The notes: generated by a model from the sequence alone, not told the origin. A stretch of DNA of 40,649 bases from Mycobacterium scrofulaceum (GCF_002086735.1 NZ_MVIJ01000047.1:1-40649); one strand, 5' to 3'; shown: positions 15,317-23,930, counted from the first letter of the stretch. Numbers and translations are program-made.

Positions 15317-15496
15317 CTATTGCTGGTTGGTGCGGCGCCTGCCGGACCACGCCCGGTAACCCATCAACACCGCGAGGCCTCCGGTACTGATCAAGCCCAG
15401 CCACGTGCCGTGGATGACGTTTACCACGAACAGGATCAGGCATAGCGCAGCCATCACGGCGAAGAACACTGGGCTATATAGGCGGGTCCTTTTCAC
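15317..15496 (-). CDS. Two-TM miniprotein
   Basis: 59 residues. The GTG at 15494-15496 has a GGGGAGA about 8 nt upstream and gives a protein that begins MKRTRLYSP and enters the membrane directly; a longer upstream reading would add a Pro/Arg-rich tail. Hydrophobic segments are VFFAVMAALCLILFVVNVI and WLGLISTGGLAVLMGY, with a basic C-terminus (GRRRTNQQ). Likely a small integral membrane protein. No function can be read from the sequence. It is the first gene of the minus-strand envelope cluster. Confidence 0.55.
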   Translation of the reverse strand: MKRTRLYSPVFFAVMAALCLILFVVNVIHGTWLGLISTGGLAVLMGYRAWSGRRRTNQQ

Positions 15497-15652
15497 GCGC
15501 GTTCTCCCCTTCAGTGGCCTGCCTGGCGGTTGAGCATGCCAGTTCATTCATCCAGTCTGTGCTGTAGGCGTATATCACGGTAGGCATTTGTTGGCGTCCT
15601 CACCCATCAAAAAGCGTCCGTTCACCACCGGGGCGCAGGGATAATGGATGTC

Positions 15653-16189
15653 ATGAATCGGATCGGCCAGGCGGTCGCGGGCTTGCTGGCCATGCTGGCC
15701 ACGGTCCCGGCGGTCGCCGCGCAGGCTGCGCCGGCCGCCCCAGACTTCTCCTCCTACCCAAAGGCATCTGAGAGCGACTACACGGTGCGCCCCGGCCTGG
15801 CCTACTCAGTGCGCGGCTTCCGCACACCCAGCGGCCTGTACTGCACGTCATCCAATCACCGCATGATGTATGCGATGAACTGCACCGGGCCGTTCGCTAG
15901 CGCCCCTGGAGGAGCGAACACAGTGAGCCTGTTCGAATCAGGCACCGTCGTCAGCCCAATCAAGTTCACCAGCGTTGAAAACCCAAGCCCTGGCAGTAAG
16001 CCCGAGTTCGAAGGCCACCCGCTCAACCTGCTACCCAAGAACACCGCATACGCATTCGACGACGCAATCTGCGTATGGACCGACACGATTGCACTGGCCT
16101 GCCGAATCGGCTCAGGACAGACCTACACCGGGTTCATCGCCACATCTGATACCACGACCACCATCGGCAATCTGACAGACGGTGGATGA
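15653..16189 (+). CDS. Secreted protein of unknown function
   Basis: 178 residues from the ATG at 15653 (an ATG nine bases earlier is also in frame). The signal peptide MNRIGQAVAGLLAMLATVPA is followed by VAAQAAP, with signal peptidase I cleavage likely at AxA. The mature domain starts after a Pro/Ala linker and holds SDYTVRPGLAYSVRGF, GLYCTSS, MNCTG, AICVWTD and ALACRIG, giving four cysteines likely to form two disulphides outside the cell. The pattern resembles a family of small exported mycobacterial proteins, but I cannot name it. It diverges from the two-TM miniprotein. Confidence 0.7.
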   Translation: MNRIGQAVAGLLAMLATVPAVAAQAAPAAPDFSSYPKASESDYTVRPGLAYSVRGFRTPSGLYCTSSNHRMMYAMNCTGPFASAPGGANTVSLFESGTVVSPIKFTSVENPSPGSKPEFEGHPLNLLPKNTAYAFDDAICVWTDTIALACRIGSGQTYTGFIATSDTTTTIGNLTDGG

Positions 16190-16386
16190 CTGGCTGCGGT
16201 CGGTGCGCTACTTGTCGTCGATGACGTCGGCCAGGCACGGTAGCTGACCACAAGCATGGGCACCTTTGCAAACAACGTCGGGTCGCTCTTCCGGCCAGCT
16301 TTGGCGCCTACGCCCAGGTGTTTAACAGCCGTATCTCCGTAGCCCTGATTGCATTGGAGCACAGCTGATTTCACTCCCAACCGCGT

Positions 16387-17166
16387 TTATTCGCCGAGGA
16401 GCTCGGCCAACGAAACCCACAGGAACGGGCCGGCGGGGTTGATGACGATCCCGGTGTGCCCCTGTTCGCGGGCCATGTGCACCACCTGCTCGATCGTCAG
16501 CGATATGGCCGCGTCGGCAGGGTTGAAGGCCAGGACTTCCGGGGCGCTGGTGAAGGCGAAGATGCTCGTCGTGCCGTTCGGATGTGTGGTGATGCGAACA
16601 CCCACTCCGCCGCGCGAATCATCGCCGGCCAGCACCATAGGGCCGTTGTCGCGCAGCACCTGCACCACGGCCTGCCTGTCGGCTTTCCCGTCGGTGTGGT
16701 CGGCTAGGGCCTGCTTGAGCCGCTCGTTGTTGCCGTTGCGCAACGCGAAATCAATCTCGGGGGCTGACAGGGCACATGTGGGCCCGGCCGGATCAATGTA
16801 GAGCCATGCGTTGCCCTGGCTTCGGGCCAGCTCCAGCGCCCCGATGGCCGGCTGAACCAGTGACGCGGTGGTCGCACCGGGCGGGTGCAGGCGGGCGATT
16901 TCCTCGTTGCGGGTGTAGCAGAACAGCGCCGAACCGCCATTGGGGCCAGTGCCGCCCCGGAATTGCAAGTGCGAGCCCGTGGCGAACGGTTCACCGGTCA
17001 ATGCGTCAGAGCCGGTGATGTCCAACAGCACCTCCCCGTACATGCACAACCGCAGCACCTCAACCGCGCCGCGTTGGTTGGGCTGGGCGGCGAACGCTGC
17101 CACGGCTCGCCGCAGCACCACGTTGTCCACCAGTCTGGCGCGATCGGGGTAGCCTGCAGGTGTCAT
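16387..17166 (-). CDS. Tandem SseB-domain protein
   Basis: 259 residues with two copies of an SseB-like domain. Copy one is near residues 75-140 (SALFCYTRNEEIARLHPPGA, later WLYIDPAGPTCALSAPEI); copy two is near 195-258 (TSIFAFTSAPEVLAFNP, later GIVINPAGPFLWVSLAEL). Both show the signature Phe-x-Phe/Tyr-Thr, the central helix and the INPAGP turn. In actinobacteria such domains occur in type VII secretion neighbourhoods and other exported-protein loci; their biochemical role is not established. The ATG at 17164-17166 opens the protein, with no strong Shine-Dalgarno visible. No signal peptide or TM segment, so cytosolic. Confidence 0.75.
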   Translation of the reverse strand: MTPAGYPDRARLVDNVVLRRAVAAFAAQPNQRGAVEVLRLCMYGEVLLDITGSDALTGEPFATGSHLQFRGGTGPNGGSALFCYTRNEEIARLHPPGATTASLVQPAIGALELARSQGNAWLYIDPAGPTCALSAPEIDFALRNGNNERLKQALADHTDGKADRQAVVQVLRDNGPMVLAGDDSRGGVGVRITTHPNGTTSIFAFTSAPEVLAFNPADAAISLTIEQVVHMAREQGHTGIVINPAGPFLWVSLAELLGE

Positions 17167-17309
17167 GTCGTGTGAAAGCCCCTGACCTATCTCGGATAAC
17201 GACCAGCGATGGTTCCCCCGCCTCAGACGATATCGCCCCGCCGCCCGGCTTTCGGAGTTTTACCGCGCCGCCTCGAGGTAGTGACGAGCGCGGCGGTCTA
17301 CACGTACGC

Positions 17310-17390
17310 CAGAAGCCGCAGTGAGCGGACTGGCGATGTGCAGATCGTTTACCTGACCGTGCTGGGGCGAGTGCCCAGCCCGCTCAGGTG
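17310..17390 (+). pseudogene. Fragment related to the small gene at 9616-9858
   Basis: ERTGDVQIVYLTVLGRVPSP is encoded here, matching KRTGDVQIADFTLLVRVPSQ of the 80-residue protein at 9616-9858. At DNA level, 17324-17347 matches 9662-9685 at 23 of 24 positions. After VPSP the similarity stops. No start codon fits and the downstream part is missing, so this is a truncated copy. Confidence 0.55.
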
Positions 17391-17392
17391 TG

Positions 17393-17632
17393 TCACCAAC
17401 CCATATCGCGGACCACTTCGGCCTGGGCTGCCGCGATCTCTTCGGCAGTTGCCGCGGTCACGTCCTCGTCGGCAGCCCATTCAAATCGGCTCAAAAGATC
17501 TGCCAGCGCCTGCTTTTGCGCCGGATGGGTGACCGGTACCGTGTTCAGATCAGTATGGGCCAGCCAGTCGGCCAAGACGATCGCGTCGGCACGCCACAAC
17601 CGCACGCTGACAGTGGGCACCTTCTCATCCAT
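17393..17632 (-). CDS. Small acidic hypothetical protein
   Basis: 79 residues, family not recognised. It begins MDEKVPTVSVRLWRADAIVL and has an acidic, Ala-rich C-terminal helix (DEDVTAATAEEIAAAQAEVV). Composition and the strand-then-helix layout are protein-like. No Shine-Dalgarno is visible before the ATG at 17630-17632. It could be a small regulatory or immunity-type protein, but no partner lies beside it. It ends 2 bp from the gene fragment at 17310-17390. Confidence 0.5.
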   Translation of the reverse strand: MDEKVPTVSVRLWRADAIVLADWLAHTDLNTVPVTHPAQKQALADLLSRFEWAADEDVTAATAEEIAAAQAEVVRDMGW

Positions 17633-17819
17633 GACTGTTATCGTGCCACCGCCACGTCAGCGGTTGTGGCCAGCCGATGGGGACCGCGGAATCCGGAACA
17701 GTCTCAGCGCAGTTCGCGTATTCGGTCTGCGTCGCATGACTCAGGACGACTGGCCGTTTCGCCATCGAGCCAGCACGGGGCAGTCAGTGTCTATCGAAGG
17801 CATCCTCGCGACTAGCTGG

Positions 17820-19376
17820 TCAGAAAGGTCCGCGGCGGAGCTGCGCCACAGTAGCCGTCCACACGGTGTCTGCGGCTTCCTGTAGCCGTTTCTTTGATCC
17901 CCCGAACAGACCGGCTTCTAGGGGTGGCCATTGGTCGCCCGCGCTTCGCGCGTCCATCAACATGTGCGCCACCTCGGTCTCCTCGAAGGGGTAGCTCTCG
18001 GCCGCGTGCTTGACGAACAGCCCCAGCCAGGGTTGGTCGAGGAGGCCTGGGTTACGTTGAGCCGCCAGATCGCTGACAACAAGGGCGAAAAGGAGCTCGG
18101 CGGCATCGAACAGCCGGATGTACTGGGAATCGGTGCGGTCGGGAAAGTACGACCGCAGCGCATCGAACAAGAAATCCGAGACTGGGTAGACCGGTCGGCG
18201 CGGAAGTCGACCCGCTGCGAGGTCCTCCAGCAGCTGTTTGGTGAGTGCGCCTGTCTGGGCGGCACGTAGGGCAAGTCCGAGATGCCGCTCGTGGCCGACA
18301 ATCTCCCAGGGGCCAGCCTTATCGAGGACCGCCACCTTGCGGTTCGTGAAAAGGGACCAATCGACGGTGGCATCGACGGTCAGAGTGCGGACGGCGCGAT
18401 AGTTCTCGTGTTCAACTGCCGCGATCGTGCCGGCGTACATCGTGAGCGTGGCTGGCAGCATTGCCAACGCTTCCAGCTGTTGGTTTCGGACACTCGTGAT
18501 GAGCGAACCGCTCTGTTGGGCAAGCGGTCTCGGCTCGGCGAGCGCCGTGATGAGCTGTCGATATTCGACTTCAAGGAAAGCGCTTTCGACGCGACAGCCT
18601 TCGATGACGAGAGGAAGCAAAGGCGCTGCGGCCGTGCGGTAGCCATCAGCGATCTCGACGTATTGGATGATCTGCTCCGTCGGCACACGACTAGCGAAGC
18701 CGGGTGGGAATCGTTCAGGGTCGCTGCATGCGTCGATCACACCACGGGCGGCGCTGCGGAGCAGCCGGCCGGTCAAACGGTAGTTGCCGCTGCTGATTGC
18801 CTCGTCGAACGCGTCGCTGTCAGAGACCGGGGGGTCTTGCAGGAGCCGGTTCTGCAGTTCGTTGAGCTCTCGATGGGTTGCCGGCTCGGAGCCGGAAATG
18901 CCGCGGCGGAACACAGTTCCGGACTTGTAGCTCTCGTAGTCCTTGACCAGGGAGTGGATCCGGTCGCCGGGCTGCGGTGGTGCGACCGTGATGATCAGGA
19001 CGTGTTGCCCGCGGAACTCGACGTAGTCGACGTCCCAGTGTGGTCCGTCGACGTAGGTTCGCAGCATCGCGGCGAGGTCGGCCGCGTCGTGTACCGCGAC
19101 GCCGTCGAGCACGCCGACAGGTGAAACGCCCACGACGAGGTACGCTTCGCCCCCGCACTCGCGGGCCGCGTTCACCGGGTCGCGATTGGCGAAAGCGATG
19201 ATCGCTTTGGCGGCGCTGACCTTGTCCTTGGCCTTGGAGAAATCCAGGGTGCTTTTCCACTCGACCCAATGGGTCTCGGGTGTGGTGGTCGAGGAGGCGT
19301 GAAAAATCGCCTCGACGAGTTTGTCCAAGCGGTGGCTGCGTCGAAACGACGCCCTCGTATCTAGGTTGAGACCCAT
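17820..19376 (-). CDS. AlbA_2 (Schlafen-type) domain protein
   Basis: 518 residues from the ATG at 19374-19376 (MGLNLDTRASFRRSH). The reading frame is open further upstream, but that part is Arg/Ser-rich with no homology. Residues about 30-180 form an AlbA_2/Schlafen-like domain: THWVEWKSTLDFSKAKDK is the diagnostic E-W-K motif, then AAKAIIAFANRDP, GGEAYLVVGVSPVG and a C-terminal strand VLIITVAPPQPGD with the basic SYKSGTVFRRG. The C-terminal 330 residues are helical and unassigned. AlbA_2 proteins bind nucleic acid, and several Schlafen-type proteins act in antiviral defence or regulation. It lies 255 bp downstream of the 650-residue gene on the same strand, so the two may act together. Confidence 0.75.
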   Translation of the reverse strand: MGLNLDTRASFRRSHRLDKLVEAIFHASSTTTPETHWVEWKSTLDFSKAKDKVSAAKAIIAFANRDPVNAARECGGEAYLVVGVSPVGVLDGVAVHDAADLAAMLRTYVDGPHWDVDYVEFRGQHVLIITVAPPQPGDRIHSLVKDYESYKSGTVFRRGISGSEPATHRELNELQNRLLQDPPVSDSDAFDEAISSGNYRLTGRLLRSAARGVIDACSDPERFPPGFASRVPTEQIIQYVEIADGYRTAAAPLLPLVIEGCRVESAFLEVEYRQLITALAEPRPLAQQSGSLITSVRNQQLEALAMLPATLTMYAGTIAAVEHENYRAVRTLTVDATVDWSLFTNRKVAVLDKAGPWEIVGHERHLGLALRAAQTGALTKQLLEDLAAGRLPRRPVYPVSDFLFDALRSYFPDRTDSQYIRLFDAAELLFALVVSDLAAQRNPGLLDQPWLGLFVKHAAESYPFEETEVAHMLMDARSAGDQWPPLEAGLFGGSKKRLQEAADTVWTATVAQLRRGPF

Positions 19377-19631
19377 AGCGGTCGAGCATATTCCCGCCAC
19401 CACGGTGCGTCGCGCAGTTGCGGTCGGTCGAAAAGTCAAACCAGATCTCTGGAACCGAACATCGCCCAGCGATACGGTCGCGCCGCGCGAGAGATGCCCG
19501 CATGTGTGATCGATTCTCAGGCGCCGGCGCCGACCGTTGTTCAACAATGAGCATCGAGATACCGACGAACGTCGAGTCCCATATTGTTCCACTAGCGCTT
19601 AGTGCACCGTCGCCAGCGATCTGCGCCCGGC

Positions 19632-21584
19632 CTAGTTGCCGTTGAGCAGGTTGATCACCATTCCGCTGTTCTTCAGGATGTGGTCGCTCAGCGGCAGTGT
19701 CGGCGCGCCATAGCTGAGGAGGTACAGCTGCAAAGACGCCATGCCGTATTTCGAAGCTGCGGTGCGCCATTTCGCGATCAGATCCATCATGTTGGGGTTC
19801 TTGCCGCCCTTCGCCCCGATGTTTGCCATACCCTCCAGCAGTTGGAGGTCTGAGAGCGGAACGATGCCGGGTGCGTACACCTGCGGCTGAAGATGCTTGA
19901 ACGCCCTCACGCTTCGGATATTGATGTCGAACTGAGCCAACAGTCCGTTGGTAACGCCGGCGTCGGGCACGATGACCAGCGGGGCGTACATCGTTTTGTT
20001 GTCGACCTTGTGGCCTTCCCAGCCGCGGTGCTTCTGGACGAGGTCGATGGTGGATAGCAGCTGACTGTACTTGCCGTGGTCGGTATCCATGAATATCTTC
20101 TCGACGTCGGCGCTGTAGGCTTCCCACGTCGCTAGCCCCTGCGCCGCATCCTCTTTCACCGCGTGATTTGTCGCGTCGATCACCACGCAGTGATCCTTGC
20201 CGAGAATCAACCAGTCGCACACCGACGGCTCTACGCCCTTCTTCTGCGTCCATGCGGCCTGCATGTCGGGCTCGTCGGCAATCGCGAGTAGATGAGGGCA
20301 CTTGTCGACGATGCGGTGGAGAATGCCCGCGACGAACTGTTCGAAGGCGTCGTTCATCGCGGTCTTGAACCGATGTCGGGCCGATCCGGGGAGGCTGGCC
20401 CACGCTTCGAAGTAGAGCTGGCCGCCGCAGAGGCGGTCGAGGGCCCACTGGTGGCGGATGGTGACGAATGCGTTGTCGTTGATGGCGAGGAACGGGTACC
20501 GCGTGAGGGTGTATCGCTGGTGGCCGATTTCCCCGGCGTTGCGATCCTCCTGCAGCTTCGTCTTGAAATCGTCCAGCTTCAGCGCCATGTTAGTGAAGAG
20601 GTAGTCGATCGCCGCCTCGGAGGCGCCGTCGGCGAGCAGTTCATCGCGGCTGAACCGAACCTGTTGATTCTTGGTGCTGCGCTTGATGATACGGAGCCCC
20701 AGCCGCATGATGTCGATCAGTTCGACCTCGGTGGCGATCTTGAAGGCCTCGGCGGGCGTCGCGCCCAATCCCGTGGTCTTAGATCTCGGTGCCCACTTGG
20801 TGAACCACAGATCGTAGGTGTTTGAAAGTACGATCTCGAGCCTCAGCGGTGCGTTGAAGAGTGCCGACGCGATTTCGCCCTGGATAAGGGGTTTCGCGTA
20901 TTCATGCAGCTCTTCGAGGCCCATCTTCGGCAGCTTGTGCTGAAGCTTCGCGATTTCATCCGTGGTGGGCACGTCGCCCGCGAACTCAGAGTTGAGATTT
21001 TGCTCCGTCGTGATCGACAGCAGCAGCTGCGTCAGGGTATTGCGATCGATCGCCGGCGCGGCGTGATCCGTCGACGCGTATTCGATGATTTCGCGCTGCA
21101 GCTGTGCTGTCGCGCGGGGCGAGATGAGCATGTCGCCATAGATGATGATTCGTTTGAGGACCTTCTCGGACAGGCCACCCTCGCCCCCGCCGGCGAGGAA
21201 GTCGCCCTCAACGTCACGCACGCCCCGGGTGGTCGAGTAGGCCACGTCCCACTGCGCCTGCACGCAGGCGACGGTCTCGAGGGAGTGGTAAAGGCTGACC
21301 CCGCCAAGCAGTTCGCGACGTTCGTCGTATGTAATTGGGTCCAGCCCAAAGAGGCCGCACACGATCAGCTGCGGCTGTGAGCTCACGAACGACATGACCT
21401 TTGAGATCGGATCTTCGGACGGCCAGCCCCCAGCCAGCCCGAACGGCGGCATCTTTCCCGACGGCGGCCATGGCGGCGGCTGATTTCCCGTCGGCTTTGG
21501 GTTGGACTTCCCGCCCTTCAACTGCGCAGGTTCGTGGTCGCGCTTCTCGGCGCGCTCCTTTCGGATTCGGGCGCCTTTACCCAT
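19632..21584 (-). CDS. Large protein of unknown family, candidate defence-associated
   Basis: 650 residues from the ATG at 21582-21584 (MGKGARIRKERAEKR); GAGAGGA lies about 10 nt upstream, and an in-frame TTG sits three codons earlier. The N-terminal 60 residues are basic and Pro-rich; the rest is a mixed alpha/beta protein. Near residues 455-480, SVCDWLILGKDHCVVIDATN followed by HAVKEDA has the shape of a nuclease-like core (acidic residue, strand, Asp on a strand), but no full PD-(D/E)XK or HNH motif can be confirmed. No TM or signal peptide. Pairing with an AlbA_2 protein and location on an accessory replicon suggest a defence or nucleic-acid function; this is inference. Confidence 0.65.
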   Translation of the reverse strand: MGKGARIRKERAEKRDHEPAQLKGGKSNPKPTGNQPPPWPPSGKMPPFGLAGGWPSEDPISKVMSFVSSQPQLIVCGLFGLDPITYDERRELLGGVSLYHSLETVACVQAQWDVAYSTTRGVRDVEGDFLAGGGEGGLSEKVLKRIIIYGDMLISPRATAQLQREIIEYASTDHAAPAIDRNTLTQLLLSITTEQNLNSEFAGDVPTTDEIAKLQHKLPKMGLEELHEYAKPLIQGEIASALFNAPLRLEIVLSNTYDLWFTKWAPRSKTTGLGATPAEAFKIATEVELIDIMRLGLRIIKRSTKNQQVRFSRDELLADGASEAAIDYLFTNMALKLDDFKTKLQEDRNAGEIGHQRYTLTRYPFLAINDNAFVTIRHQWALDRLCGGQLYFEAWASLPGSARHRFKTAMNDAFEQFVAGILHRIVDKCPHLLAIADEPDMQAAWTQKKGVEPSVCDWLILGKDHCVVIDATNHAVKEDAAQGLATWEAYSADVEKIFMDTDHGKYSQLLSTIDLVQKHRGWEGHKVDNKTMYAPLVIVPDAGVTNGLLAQFDINIRSVRAFKHLQPQVYAPGIVPLSDLQLLEGMANIGAKGGKNPNMMDLIAKWRTAASKYGMASLQLYLLSYGAPTLPLSDHILKNSGMVINLLNGN

Positions 21585-21724
21585 CGGCGGCAAATCCTCT
21601 CTCGTTCTAGCAGCTCTTCGATCTGGCGGGTCGACGGATCACCGCCCTGGTCGCGGATCGATCGGCGCACAGCGACGAGCCACGTCAGCGCGGCGTCGAT
21701 GTCTGGCGAGTGCGCAAGCATCAA
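21518..21724 (-). CDS. Possible small protein overlapping the start of the large gene
   Basis: 68 residues beginning MMLAHSPDIDAALTWLVAVR; TTG at 21724, or ATG at 21721 as the likelier start. It contains GDPSTRQIEELLERERICRR, a helical charged pattern that looks protein-like. Its 3' end overlaps the first 67 bp of the 650-residue gene on the same strand in another frame, consistent with translational coupling. No Shine-Dalgarno is obvious, and it may be spurious. Confidence 0.35.
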   Translation of the reverse strand: MMLAHSPDIDAALTWLVAVRRSIRDQGGDPSTRQIEELLERERICRRWVKAPESERSAPRSATTNLRS

Positions 21725-21871
21725 GGGTAGAAGTGCCGCCCGACAAGTCGTGGCGGAATCGAGCGGCGGCCGGCGGGGAGCGTGGTGACGACCGCCGACG
21801 ACATATGTAGTTGATCAGCGGAGCTGACCACGGGGCATGGTCTTGGGCCGTGAAGCAGGATCAGGACTCAG

Positions 21872-21900
21872 CACTGACGGTGTGTTCTGAACCGTCAGTG
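21872..21900. terminator. Hairpin after the three-gene operon
   Basis: Perfect 10-bp arms CACTGACGGT (21872-21881) and ACCGTCAGTG (21891-21900) with a 9-nt loop. It lies 131 bp past the stop of the last gene of the minus-strand operon (22031-23653). There is no U-tract, which is common for mycobacterial hairpin terminators. An operator for the leftward genes is the alternative. The rest of 21725-22030 shows no supported gene. Confidence 0.5.
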
Positions 21901-22030
21901 GCTTTAGGACCGTTCGGGCCGCCCAATGGGTCGAGCCCGGCGATCCATTGGCGGCGAGACTGATGAAGAAGGCGGCTTCGACTAGGCCCACGGTCAAAGA
22001 GACAGCCATCGAAGACTGAACCAACCTGGT

Positions 22031-22684
22031 CTAGTTCATTTCAGGTACCGCAGCAGTTCGCGCACGGATGGCGTCACGCCTTAACGTGTTTGCCAGTTCG
22101 GGTTGATCGGTGAGGTCAGCCACCGTGGTGAAGATGCGTGCGATGCGGAGAAACATAGCCGGGGGAGCAGACACATCGCCCTGCGAGCTCTCGGACTGCA
22201 TAAGCCCAGCAACGGACAGCAGCTCGGTGATCTCGAGTCGGCGAGCCGCGCGTTCGTCGTCTTCAAGCGCCGCGGTGCGCTCACACGCGAGCAGACTTTC
22301 GGCCAGACCGGCAATAAGCCGGCCGAGCCCGGAAACGCTGATCTGTGCGGTGCGGGGAAGGGAAAACAGGTCACCGCCAGGTTCCTCAGTAGCGAACGTT
22401 GCCACTAACCGGTCGGCAAAAGCGTCTAGGGCGGATACGTCGAAACTGCGCTGCGCCTGGTGCCAGCTGATGCCAAGACGGTCCGCGATGCGCGAAAGCC
22501 TCTCTCGTAAAAGGGATTCCGCAGCGGCGACAGAGATCGTCATCCCGCGATCGTCCGCGAGCGCCGCCAACCTGGTCGCAGCCTGCCGAAGCCACCCGCC
22601 GGGCTCACCTTCGCCTCGATCGCGGGCCTTACCCACCGCGTCGTGCACCGGTTGGGTAGATGTGCGCGGCCAGATCCGGATCAC
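22031..22684 (-). CDS. Hypothetical protein, third gene of an overlapping operon
   Basis: 217 residues from GTG (22682-22684), which overlaps the TGA of the preceding gene by 4 bp. It is almost entirely helical: AATRLAALADDRGMTISVAA then ESLLRERLSRIADRLGIS, HQAQRSFDVSALDAFADRLV, and a long Glu/Ala/Arg-rich C-terminal half. The ISWHQAQRS stretch could be a helix-turn-helix recognition helix, though weakly. No TM, signal or enzyme motif. The tight coupling with the two upstream genes implies a shared function, probably regulatory. Confidence 0.6.
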   Translation of the reverse strand: MIRIWPRTSTQPVHDAVGKARDRGEGEPGGWLRQAATRLAALADDRGMTISVAAAESLLRERLSRIADRLGISWHQAQRSFDVSALDAFADRLVATFATEEPGGDLFSLPRTAQISVSGLGRLIAGLAESLLACERTAALEDDERAARRLEITELLSVAGLMQSESSQGDVSAPPAMFLRIARIFTTVADLTDQPELANTLRRDAIRARTAAVPEMN

Positions 22685-23025
22685 TCACCACCGTGATCCA
22701 TTCCCTCACGCCGACGTAACGCTTCCGCTCGGAGTGCGATGCCGACATTGTTAAGTCGGAACTCGTACTCACCGGAGGCCACGAGAAACCAGTCACCAGT
22801 GCCGAAGTCACCCCGGTCCATCACCAAGCGCATGGCGCTTCTGATGGCGTCAGTGCTATCACCTCTGAAGCTCGCCAGATGCCCGGCATGGTCGTCGTAC
22901 ATGTGCCATTCGGGCTGCCCACTCAGCCGCTGCCGCAATGGGCCATCCTCGAAACTGGCTCTGAACCCTTGCAGCAGCCGGTACGTCGTGGGGCAACTGC
23001 TGCCTGTAGGGCTATGGTCACTCAT
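22681..23025 (-). CDS. Hypothetical protein, second gene of an overlapping operon
   Basis: 114 residues from the ATG at 23023-23025 (MSDHSPTGSSCPTTYRLL), which overlaps the 3' end of the preceding gene by 8 bp. It ends in GGE and overlaps the next gene by 4 bp. The central QPEWHMYDDHAGHLASFRGD and DRGDFGTGDWFLVASGEYEF give an alpha/beta look. A longer upstream reading exists but starts inside the preceding gene without a ribosome binding site. The family is not recognised; probably part of a complex with its neighbours' products. Confidence 0.6.
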   Translation of the reverse strand: MSDHSPTGSSCPTTYRLLQGFRASFEDGPLRQRLSGQPEWHMYDDHAGHLASFRGDSTDAIRSAMRLVMDRGDFGTGDWFLVASGEYEFRLNNVGIALRAEALRRREGMDHGGE

Positions 23026-23653
23026 GAGATGCCTCTCGCACACGTTGTGCCCATCTCTCATGAGCGGATTGCGCCGACATGCCAGCTGCTGCACCAATTC
23101 TCGCCCACGACATCTGTCGACCGCGTGCGTGCAGGACGGCCCGATCCAATTGTCGTTCGCCAGAACGAATCACCGCGAGTGCGGCTGCGATCTCAGCTTC
23201 GGCGTCGATGTCGCTGATGTGCTCGTTCCACCACACGGCGTGGCCCGCCTCATCCGCATCACCGCCACTGACTACATCCAGGACGTCGTCGTCTGCTGCG
23301 AAAATACGAAAGGCAGCGGGATCGTGTCGCACCGGGGAGGGAACGCGCGTCCAAAGCTCTTGACTGACCCAGCGTTTCCTGGGCATTACGTCACCAGGCG
23401 CGTAGCAGTTGCAGATAACGCGCCAGCCAACGACGTCGCCGGCGGGCCTGGTCACAAACGCGGCGTCACCGCCGTGTCGGCGCACCGCCTCCTGGCCCCA
23501 TGTACCGTCGCCATACTGGTCGACGGCAAGGTGTCCTGGTGGGATTCCGGTGCCGAGAATTCCCAGCGCGCCGCGGCCATCGTCGAACTCGGCGGCCATG
23601 AACCCCTCGTGCCATTCGCTGCCACGGTCGCCAAGCGAATGCTCCCATCCCAT
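23018..23653 (-). CDS. HTH-ended hypothetical protein, first gene of an overlapping operon
   Basis: 211 residues. The C-terminal 40 residues (RQMSWARIGAAAGMSAQSAH then ERWAQRV) form a clear helix-turn-helix of the kind often used to recognise DNA. The N-terminal 150 residues are acidic with many Gly, Trp and Cys (GWRVICNCYAPGD, HAVWWNEHISDID). The ATG at 23651-23653 sits in a near-palindrome (CTCCCAT ... ATGGGAG). Upstream at 23684-23713 lies an inverted repeat suited to autoregulation. It likely controls the operon of three overlapping genes that it heads. Confidence 0.65.
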   Translation of the reverse strand: MGWEHSLGDRGSEWHEGFMAAEFDDGRGALGILGTGIPPGHLAVDQYGDGTWGQEAVRRHGGDAAFVTRPAGDVVGWRVICNCYAPGDVMPRKRWVSQELWTRVPSPVRHDPAAFRIFAADDDVLDVVSGGDADEAGHAVWWNEHISDIDAEAEIAAALAVIRSGERQLDRAVLHARGRQMSWARIGAAAGMSAQSAHERWAQRVREASHE

Positions 23654-23683
23654 GGATGGGAGTCTAGTCGGTGCGTCAAGATA

Positions 23684-23713
23684 TCCTGATGCAACTGAGC
23701 TGGTTCATCAGGA
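23684..23713. promoter_or_regulatory. Inverted repeat upstream of the HTH operon
   Basis: TCCTGATG (23684-23691) and CATCAGGA (23706-23713) form perfect 8-bp arms separated by 14 bp, 30 bp upstream of the first start codon of the operon. The position and spacing fit an operator for the operon's own HTH protein. Confidence 0.5.
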
Positions 23714-23756
23714 CTACCTGACGTAACGTAGAATCTTGCAGAAAGACTGGGGAGCT

Positions 23757-23930
23757 TTATGGTTCCCGAGCGGTTTCGATCAGCCCATACAGCGGGTTTT
23801 GCGCAGCGGCTGCACGGTTCTCCACGCCGGCTCCGTCAACGTAGCGTTGCGAGGTCACCATCGAGTCGTGTCCAAGAAGCTTCATCAGCGCGTACACGCT
23901 GACGTTCCCGTTGGCGAGTTCGGTGGCGTA
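23757..23930 (-). pseudogene. 3' fragment of a split tyrosine integrase
   Basis: Read on the minus strand this encodes TYATELANGNVSVYALMKLL, GHDSMVTSQRYVDGAGVENR and AAAAQNPLYGLIETAREP before a TAA at 23757-23759. It contains the GH and catalytic Tyr boxes and aligns with the C-terminus of the complete integrase at 26138-27205. The rest of this gene lies at 31499-32360. The coding sequence stops exactly at the left end of the 7.57-kb element. Confidence 0.85.

Noticed and set aside
18820..20448. 542-codon minus-strand frame
   Set aside because: It overlaps two genes on the same strand in another frame and is extremely Arg-rich, as expected for a shadow frame in GC-rich DNA.
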